A DNA stretch of 64,000 nt from Gemmatimonadota bacterium (GTDB taxonomy: Bacteria > Gemmatimonadota > Gemmatimonadetes > Gemmatimonadales > Gemmatimonadaceae). The stretch spans positions 1-64,000 of the forward strand of contig JAQBYI010000003.1 of assembly GCA_027622655.1 (NCBI GenBank), read 5' to 3'. A program made the translations under genes and the position numbers. Below the pieces are notes generated by a model. That model ran no database searches. It was not told the origin of the DNA and saw only the letters and a list, made by a program, of their open reading frames with translations. Of the stretch, positions 58,869-64,000 are shown piece by piece. The first letter of the stretch is position 1; the number at the start of each line of letters is the position of its first letter.

Positions 58869-59516
58869 TCACTGAGCACCGCGAACTTCGCGCCTGCAGA
58901 GGCAATAAGTGAACGCCTGAATCGCTCCGGTCGGCGTGCGATGTTCCTCGCGGTGCGCCGCGACATATGCAAACCCAGAACCAAACTCCGCATGAAGCGT
59001 CGATGGCGAATACCGAACGACATCAAGGCCGCTACAACGAGTTGGCCCGTCTTCAGCAAACGTCGCCACAAGTACATAACCGGACGGGACCACCGCGTGC
59101 CGAACTTGCGTGACGTACGCTGCGCGCGCGTCGGGGTCGGTCAAGAAATGAAAGACTGCGCGATCGTGCCAGAAACTGTAGGCGGCGTGAGGCAGGACGG
59201 CCTCAAGGATATCGGCTTCAATCCAACGGATGTCGGCCGACTGGGACTCGAGTCGTGACTGCGCCGCCGCAATTGCAGACGCCGCCAGGTCGAGCACAGT
59301 GATACTTGAATAGCCGGTGGCGCTGAGCTGTGACGCCAACACGGACGCTCCGCCGCCGACATCGATGATCGGGGCAGTGCGATCGGGAACCACCTCTTGA
59401 ATGAGTCGCACCGACAGCTCGGCCTCGGCTTGATACCAACTCACCTCGGTCGGCCGTTTGCTGCGGTAAACCGTCTCCCAGTGTTCTTTGCGATTCAAGC
59501 GTGCGTCGGCGGTCAT
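58869..59516 (-). CDS. Class I SAM-dependent methyltransferase
   Basis: The 215-residue protein opens with 'NRKEHWETVYRSKRPTEVSW' and carries SAM motif I as 'PIIDVGGGASVLASQL' and motif II around 'ITVLDLAASAIAAAQSRL'. A later block 'YSFWHDRAVFHFLTDPDARA' is characteristic of a small bacterial subgroup that methylates small molecules (thiopurine- or NodS-like). The fold is Rossmann and cytoplasmic. It lies 11 bp from both neighbours, between the HpcH/HpaI-like gene and the serine hydrolase on the same strand, forming a likely operon. Acceptor not known. Confidence 0.88.
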   Translation of the reverse strand: MTADARLNRKEHWETVYRSKRPTEVSWYQAEAELSVRLIQEVVPDRTAPIIDVGGGASVLASQLSATGYSSITVLDLAASAIAAAQSRLESQSADIRWIEADILEAVLPHAAYSFWHDRAVFHFLTDPDARAAYVTQVRHAVVPSGYVLVATFAEDGPTRCSGLDVVRYSPSTLHAEFGSGFAYVAAHREEHRTPTGAIQAFTYCLCRREVRGAQ

Positions 59517-59527
59517 GATACGCAGCC

Positions 59528-60592
59528 TTACGGCGTCAGCGGCCTCTCCGATAGCCGACGGCCCGTCAGGACCGCGTCGAACGCCGCCTGGTCACGACGC
59601 TGCATGATGAGGAAGTCCCACCCGTCTTTCATCAGCTTCTCAACTTCGGCCGGATTGTTGGCGGGATAGCCGCAGGACTTCTTGGCTTCCTTGCAGGCTG
59701 CGAGTATCGACGCGACCGCCGCGTCGAACCCCACCTGATCACGGACGCGCTGGCCCTCTGCGTTCGTGCTCGTGAACACGCCGCCGAGCGTTCCCGCGCC
59801 CACCGTGACGACGGCGGCGGCGGGGTGCGCAGACAGCGCGCGCGCATTGGCGACGCCTTCCCTGCTCTCGATGATGATGTTGATGAGAAGCTCACCATTC
59901 CGATTGAGTGGCCAGACGTCGGCCTTCTGCATGTACTGCGCAGGAGTCATTCCCCAGTACGCCGCAGCGCGCTCGAACCCGCTCTCGGGGCGGCTTCCGC
60001 CCTTCGACGTAAAGCGCATGCCCGCAATCGCCTGGTCGATTTCCTCGGTCGTCTCGACTTCCTGCATCACCACCATGACCTGCCCGTCGTTCAGCTGGTC
60101 GATCATGCGCTGCGTCGTCGACGCGACATTGTCGTGCATGATCGGGATCTTGGCGGCGAACGGGTGCGTGCGCGCCGATCCGCCCGCTGCGACGATGGCC
60201 ATCATGTAGGTGCGATACTGCTCCACCGAGGCCGGTGAGTACGTGTTGAGCACATAGTCGCCGAGCATGTAGCCCGCCGTCTCGCGGGCGACGGCGTCGA
60301 TGTCGGGCGCTGGAGTCGGAGCCGCCGCTGCAGAGGCTGCGCCGTCCGCGGCCCCAGCTCCTCGTCCGCCTCGTCCGCCTCGGCCACCTCCGGCTCCCTG
60401 GCCACGACCACCTCGGCCGGCCGCGTAGGCTGGGTTGTTGAGTCCGAGAATGGGAAGCCCCTGTTCGATGAGCGGGATCATCCGATTCATTCGGTCGGTG
60501 GTCGTGCGGCTCGCCGCGCTTTGAGCGTGTCCGGCCCCAGCACTCGCAATCACGGCAAACCCGACTGCGCCAATCACAACGCTCCAACGCAT
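59528..60592 (-). CDS. Exported HpcH/HpaI aldolase-like protein with Gly/Arg-rich insert
   Basis: The ATG at 60592 gives 354 residues with a signal peptide (MRWSVVIGAVGFAVIASAGA, cleavage after GHAQ). Residues ~45-85 are Gly/Arg-rich (GRGGRGQGAGGGRGGRGGRG) and Ala/Pro-rich. The rest is an HpcH/HpaI-type barrel: 'VMVVMQEVETTEEIDQAIAG' holds the metal Glu, 'LLINIIIESREGVANARALS' follows, and 'VVTVGAGTLGGVF' occupies the place where active aldolases have the metal Asp (GPxDLS). Export and the missing Asp argue for a changed function. Four upstream codons of the ORF are shadow. It is first in the operon with the methyltransferase and serine hydrolase. Confidence 0.8.
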   Translation of the reverse strand: MRWSVVIGAVGFAVIASAGAGHAQSAASRTTTDRMNRMIPLIEQGLPILGLNNPAYAAGRGGRGQGAGGGRGGRGGRGAGAADGAASAAAAPTPAPDIDAVARETAGYMLGDYVLNTYSPASVEQYRTYMMAIVAAGGSARTHPFAAKIPIMHDNVASTTQRMIDQLNDGQVMVVMQEVETTEEIDQAIAGMRFTSKGGSRPESGFERAAAYWGMTPAQYMQKADVWPLNRNGELLINIIIESREGVANARALSAHPAAAVVTVGAGTLGGVFTSTNAEGQRVRDQVGFDAAVASILAACKEAKKSCGYPANNPAEVEKLMKDGWDFLIMQRRDQAAFDAVLTGRRLSERPLTP

Positions 60593-60640
60593 ACGACCTC
60601 CGATTCTGTAAACAAACACGTGCCGCCCCCGGCCGAGACA

Positions 60641-60664
60641 GGCTCCAGCGCCAAGGCTGGAGCC
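60641..60664. terminator. Hairpin between histidine-kinase stub and HpcH/HpaI-like gene
   Basis: GGCTCCAGC (60641-60649) pairs with GCTGGAGCC (60656-60664), a perfect 9-bp stem with a 6-nt loop. It lies downstream of the kinase stub on the minus strand. There is no T-run, so termination is only possible, not certain. Confidence 0.4.
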
Positions 60665-60768
60665 TCACATCAAGATGACGCGGTCCGGACGGCCGGGCAA
60701 TCGGGGTGGCGCACGGGGGCAACGAGGCCGGCACGCCAGATTTGCCTATTCTGCATGCCGGCGCGTGT

Positions 60769-60935
60769 TCATATCAGCCCGTACGCCAGTAGAGCCACGC
60801 GGAACTCGGTACGGTCCGGAACCGAAGTCAGAGTCACCGTCCCCCGGTGGTTGCGGACTACAGTCCGCACGATGTCGAGTCCGAGCCCGCGCCCCTCCCC
60901 GACATCCTTCGCGGTGAAGAAGGCCTCGGCGCGCT
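60769..60935 (-). pseudogene. 3' stub of a histidine kinase gene
   Basis: The last ~54 codons before TGA (60769-60771) read 'AFFTAKDVGEGRGLGLDIVR' then 'VVRNHRGTVTLTSVPDRTEF', the G1/G2 boxes and final strand of a HATPase domain (compare PFFTTKxxGxGTGLGLxIV). The H, N and sensor regions are missing. Directly upstream (19 bp) is the stop of a small 4-helix membrane protein in another frame. The two could be the ends of one membrane histidine kinase whose centre was deleted, or unrelated neighbours. Confidence 0.7.
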
Positions 60936-60953
60936 GTCCACCATATTGCCCGG

Positions 60954-61322
60954 TCAGCGCACGTCGGGGCGCGAAGCCCTGACGAGCATGCTCGCGACGG
61001 CGACACAAAGGCCAAGGACGACTGCTACCGCCCACACGCCCGGGGCGGCCGACGCTCCGAGTAAGAACCCGGCGCCGGCGGCAAACAGCGTGCAGACCAC
61101 GAAGATAACAGTGGCCTGCACGCGCACTTCGCGCCGTGAGCGCCGGCGTCCGATGGCAGCGGCCATCACGCCCGCCGCGAACACCACGGACGCGACGGCC
61201 ATCCAAAACAGCCGAGAGTCGCCGTCCGCGCTGATCGCGCGGAAAAGCCCGAAGCCGAGCGGCGCGGTGCCAAAGAGCACGGCGCCGATCAGGCTGACCT
61301 TCTGAGGGAACGTTCGATTCAC
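60954..61322 (-). CDS. Small membrane protein, four helices
   Basis: A GTG at 61322 gives 122 residues with four hydrophobic segments: 'VSLIGAVLFGTAPLGFGLFR', 'FWMAVASVVFAAGVMAAAIG', 'VQATVIFVVCTLFAAGAGFL' and 'GVWAVAVVLGLCVAVASMLV'. A cytoplasmic Arg-rich loop (RRRSRREVR) separates helices 2 and 3. I do not recognise a family. It could be a complete small membrane protein or the sensor part of the histidine kinase whose 3' end survives just downstream. It is divergent from the PHP gene. Confidence 0.6.
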   Translation of the reverse strand: MNRTFPQKVSLIGAVLFGTAPLGFGLFRAISADGDSRLFWMAVASVVFAAGVMAAAIGRRRSRREVRVQATVIFVVCTLFAAGAGFLLGASAAPGVWAVAVVLGLCVAVASMLVRASRPDVR

Positions 61323-61536
61323 TGGTCGGGTGCTCCAGACAAATGCGGATGGACATGTCGCGGTTCGAACTTGCGCACGCGCAGATTCGCTACGCTCGCC
61401 CGCGTACACAACGAGAATATCGAGTCGCGAGCCGCTGGCCGCAAACTACTATTACCGGCTTCGGCGCGAGTCCTCCGCTTGCGCACACGCGCCGGGTCAC
61501 GCATCGTCGGGAATACTCCTCTATCCGCACCAGCCC

Positions 61537-62613
61537 ATGACCAGTTCGCATTGTCAGAGCTCCCGCGCGCAACTGCTCGCGATCATCTGTGCCGCCGCGA
61601 CGGCGGCGCTCGTCCCGATCGCTGCCTCGGCTCAGCAACCCGCGGCCCGCTGGTACAAGGGCAACACTCACGCACACACGACCAACTCCGACGGCGACAG
61701 CCCGCCGGTTGACGTCGTGCGCTGGTACCGCACACACGGCTACCACTTCACGTTCATCACCGACCACGAATACATAACGGACGCGTCTGCCCTCAACGCG
61801 ATCTACGGCCGCGCCGAACGGTTTCAGGTGTTCTCCGGCCAGGAGGTGAGTCAGCGCACGGCCGACCCCGCTCACCCTGACGGCGTCCGCCAGGCGCACG
61901 TCAACGCGCTCGGCGTCACGCGAATGATCCGTCCGGAAGGTGAGCGCTACATCGCGCAGCCACCTATGGCGCCGGTATACGAGCGGAATCTCGCAGCCAT
62001 CCGGGCCGCGGGCGGCGTACCACAGGTGAACCACCCGAATTTCCGCTGGTCGGTGCCGCTCGACGTAATGGCCGCACTCCCCGACTCCACGCTGTTCGAA
62101 CTTTGGAACGGCCACCCGATTGTCTACAACCTTGGCGGCGCCGACTCGCTAGGCAACGCAATGCCTTCCACCGAGTCTCTCTGGGATTCGTTGCTCACGC
62201 GGGGCAAGCTGCTCTTTGCCGTCGCCGACGACGACAGTCACAGCTTCAAGCCGGAAGAAGCCGACAATCCCGACGTTCCCCGCCCCGGCCGTGGATGGGT
62301 GATGGTCCGCGCCGATACGCTGACGACCGAAGCGATTCTCGCGTCGCTGCGCCGCGGCGATTTTTACGCGTCCACCGGTGTCACGCTCCGCCGGTACGAC
62401 TCGAGCGCACACCACGTCGAGCTCGAGATCACGCCATCGAACGATATCCGCTACCGGATTGACTTCATTGGAAGCGGCGGCCGCGTGCTCGCGACGTCAA
62501 CGAAGCTTCACGCGCGCTACGACATCACCGGCACGGAAGGATACGTGCGGGCACGTGTGACCGATTCGCACGGTCGGCGCGCGTGGACGCAACCGGTGAT
62601 GGTGAAGCGGTAG
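61537..62613 (+). CDS. Exported PHP-domain metallohydrolase
   Basis: The ATG at 61537 gives 358 residues with a signal peptide (AIICAAATAALVPIAASAQ). The PHP metal site is clear: 'WYKGNTHAHTTNSDGDSPP' (HxH), 'HFTFITDHEYITD', 'GGVPQVNHPNFRWSV' and 'LFAVADDDSHSFKPEEAD'. PHP enzymes cleave phosphoesters; exported members are mostly uncharacterised and may release phosphate from sugars or nucleotides outside the cytoplasm. A C-terminal beta domain (residues ~270-358) resembles an Ig-like strand set. An earlier in-frame ATG (61330) lies over the divergent gene and adds no leader, so it is rejected. Confidence 0.88.
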   Translation: MTSSHCQSSRAQLLAIICAAATAALVPIAASAQQPAARWYKGNTHAHTTNSDGDSPPVDVVRWYRTHGYHFTFITDHEYITDASALNAIYGRAERFQVFSGQEVSQRTADPAHPDGVRQAHVNALGVTRMIRPEGERYIAQPPMAPVYERNLAAIRAAGGVPQVNHPNFRWSVPLDVMAALPDSTLFELWNGHPIVYNLGGADSLGNAMPSTESLWDSLLTRGKLLFAVADDDSHSFKPEEADNPDVPRPGRGWVMVRADTLTTEAILASLRRGDFYASTGVTLRRYDSSAHHVELEITPSNDIRYRIDFIGSGGRVLATSTKLHARYDITGTEGYVRARVTDSHGRRAWTQPVMVKR

Positions 62614-62639
62614 CAGTCACCGCTGTGACCGTGCGCGAC

Positions 62640-63235
62640 TCATGTAACCTGAATGAGACGCTGGGAGCGCAGTGCATCACCCAGCGCTTCCCACACCTCC
62701 TTGTCCGATTCGGCCTTGATCAGGCGTTCGCGCGCGGGCCTTGGGTGGAGTCCACCCGCAAGCCCGGCGAGGATCTGGAGCTGGAGCCCTGTGTTCTCCT
62801 CTGGTGTGAGGATCAGGAAGATCAGATGCACCGGTAACCCGTCCGGCGCGTCCCAGTCTATCCCGCCCGGCGAGCGCCCCAGCACGAGGACCGGCCTGGT
62901 GAGACCGGGGAGCCGGGCGTGTGGCACGGCCAACCCGTGCCCCGTGCCGGTGCCGGCCTGCTCCTCCCGTTCCCGAACCGCGGCGGCGCATTCGTCGGCT
63001 CCGATGGAGTTCGTTTCCAGACGGACGCCACCACACAACTCCTCCAACGCTTCCCACTTGCTCCTGCTGGTGAGATTTGGAATCGTCGCGCTGCGATCAA
63101 AGAAGGAGAGGATATTGACTGCGGCCCGTCGCCGAATGGACCAGGTCAACCAAGGCGCCACGACCAGCGACGACACGATGGTCGAAACGACGATGCCGAC
63201 AAACACCGGTGTGGTAAGAATGCCGGCGTCGAGCG
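62640..63235 (-). pseudogene. C-terminal part of a cation:proton antiporter fused to a PTS EIIA domain
   Basis: The frame from ~63235 reads 'LDAGILTTPVFVGIVVSTIV' and 'SSLVVAPWLTWSIRRR', the last membrane helix of a CPA2-type antiporter, then a PTS EIIA (Ntr-type) domain: active His in 'GTGHGLAVPHARLPG' and 'PVHLIFLILTPEENTGLQLQ'. Antiporter-EIIA fusions are known, with the EIIA part regulating transport. Here the ~400 N-terminal antiporter residues are missing: just upstream, the same DNA becomes the interior of an aminotransferase gene in another frame. A new ATG exists at 63260 but would give an anchor of one helix only. Confidence 0.75.
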
Positions 63236-63714
63236 ACGGCCGCGACGCCGGCCACGTCATTCGCTACACCCGTCGATGTGTCGCCGTACGTCAGCGCGAC
63301 CGCGCGAATCGAGTCGTCCTCGGCGAGCAGGGCGCCTACTTCAGCCGGATCGACGTTGCGTTCCCAATCGGTCGCCACGCGATGGACCACGAGCCCGTAC
63401 GACTCCGCGAAGTGCGCCCACATCTCGCCGAACTTGCCGTTGCAACACGCGATGACCGCATCGCCCGGTGAAAAGAGATTGCAGATCGCCCCTTCGAGCG
63501 CGCCCCGGCCTGTCGTGTGAATCGGCAGGACTGGCTGCTGAGTTCCGAAAAACGGACGCATCAGATCGATCATCTCACTGAGTTCGCGCGAAAACTCGGG
63601 TGTGCGATGATGGATCATCGGGCGCGCGCCGGCCTGCAGTACCCGATCCGGCACGCGGGTCGGCCCCGGTGTCATCAACAGGAGTGGGGTCCCCACGTCG
63701 GTCGAGGCCGTCAT
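63220..63714 (-). pseudogene. N-terminal part of a class V aminotransferase (alanine-glyoxylate/serine-pyruvate type)
   Basis: From ATG 63714 about 160 codons read as a class V aminotransferase: 'MTPGPTRVPDRVLQAGARPM', 'IHHRTPEFSREL', 'TTGRGALEGAICNLFSPGDA' and 'LTYGDTSTGVANDVAGVAAV'. The homology stops near 63220, before the PLP-binding Lys (expected ~35 residues on). From there the DNA reads as an antiporter tail in a different frame. The enzyme would have no Lys and no C-terminal domain, so it is inactive. Upstream on the same strand is an RraA-family gene (52-bp gap), suggesting a former glyoxylate or keto-acid operon. Confidence 0.8.
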
Positions 63715-63766
63715 CGGCGTACGCCGAATCCGGGTGGCACTACGGTCGAACAGCCCGGCGCGCGCG

Positions 63767-64000
63767 TCAATCTATTACGCCTTTCGTGCGCAACGTCGCG
63801 TCGATATCCGCCTTGAACAGCCGCCCGCCCCGTATCTCCGCTATCCGGTTCGCCTCACGCGCGACGAGCGCATGCACCTCCTCCAGAACCACCGCGGCGT
63901 GCGCCCTGGGAACGACGGCCACGCCGTCTTCGTCTCCAACGATGATGTCGCCAGGCATGACGACGACACCGCCACAGCTCACCGGAACATTGATTTCGCC
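63767..64000 (-). CDS. RraA-like family protein, C-terminal part (5' end outside window)
   Basis: The frame enters from the window edge and ends at TAA 63767-63769. '[20 protein letters not shown]' and '[17 protein letters not shown]' are the standard blocks of the RraA/HMG-aldolase family, whose members cleave 4-hydroxy-4-methyl-2-oxoglutarate or oxaloacetate, or inhibit RNase E. The final helix is rich in Ala/Arg/Glu. It lies 52 bp before the aminotransferase fragment on the same strand, which suggests a keto-acid or photorespiration-like pathway. Only the last 77 residues are visible. Confidence 0.85.
   Translation of the reverse strand, partial: GEINVPVSCGGVVVMPGDIIVGDEDGVAVVPRAHAAVVLEEVHALVAREANRIAEIRGGRLFKADIDATLRTKGVID

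Overview
The window is about 64 kb of GC-rich bacterial DNA, densely packed with genes on both strands. Several traits suggest a Gemmatimonadota-like free-living aerobe: Ser/Thr protein kinases, a PadR regulator with a Gly/Arg-rich head, a TolB-propeller/amidohydrolase fusion, exported peptidases, paired RND pumps, a caa3 oxidase and an outer-membrane (TonB) component. This assignment is inference from gene content and style; no rRNA or other marker gene is present. I saw no tRNA, rRNA, CRISPR array, prophage or insertion sequence.

Layout. 0-2.4 kb: end of an efflux system (adaptor plus MacB-type permease) and a convergent TonB-like gene. 2.5-8.9 kb: padR with its own operator-like site, kup, a double-PDZ protein, a ferritin-like/VIT1 iron transporter and a cysteine-synthase-like enzyme. 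8.9-14.8 kb: leuS, a methyl-accepting protein and a membrane Ser/Thr kinase. 14.9-18.1 kb (minus): an exported asparaginase-family enzyme, a DUF2334 deacetylase-like protein and a GT4 glycosyltransferase. 18.2-20.4 kb: a cyclic-nucleotide-binding/aspartase fusion gene broken by two frameshifts, then a small coupled unknown gene. 20.5-24.9 kb: the caa3 oxidase operon coxBACD. 25.3-28.1 kb: a NagX/HGSNAT-like membrane acyltransferase and dacB. 28.1-36.9 kb (minus): saccharopine-dehydrogenase-like enzyme, a retropepsin-fold protein without its Asp, an M1 aminopeptidase, a sorbosone-dehydrogenase-like lipoprotein, a Ser/Thr kinase, a REC-GAF-GGDEF protein and a threonine dehydratase. 37-44.4 kb (minus): one adaptor and two RND pump subunits in an operon. 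44.6-48 kb: a CitMHS transporter and a CocE-type hydrolase. 48-54.2 kb: small stress-type genes, gene stubs, a class A PBP with an internal stop, and a lipoprotein with Ig-like and pre-peptidase domains. 54.3-64 kb: propeller/amidohydrolase, serine hydrolase, methyltransferase, exported HpcH/HpaI-like protein, histidine-kinase stub, PHP phosphoesterase, and a chimeric locus joining an aminotransferase to an antiporter-EIIA tail.

The most notable overall pattern is the number of broken loci: a frameshifted aspartase fusion, a PBP with a nonsense codon, 3' stubs of VOC, DinB and histidine-kinase genes, a damaged small membrane protein, and an aminotransferase/antiporter chimera. Two of the junctions fall on sequence that reads sensibly in both parent frames, as expected for deletions between short direct repeats. 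Either the genome is losing genes by small deletions or the assembly contains collapsed joins; read mapping would decide. Other signals are in-frame 12-nt tandem repeats in three coding sequences, a degenerate 7-nt-periodic tract at 32.0-32.1 kb, RGG-rich tracts in three unrelated proteins, and an RND subunit lacking the usual proton-relay residues.
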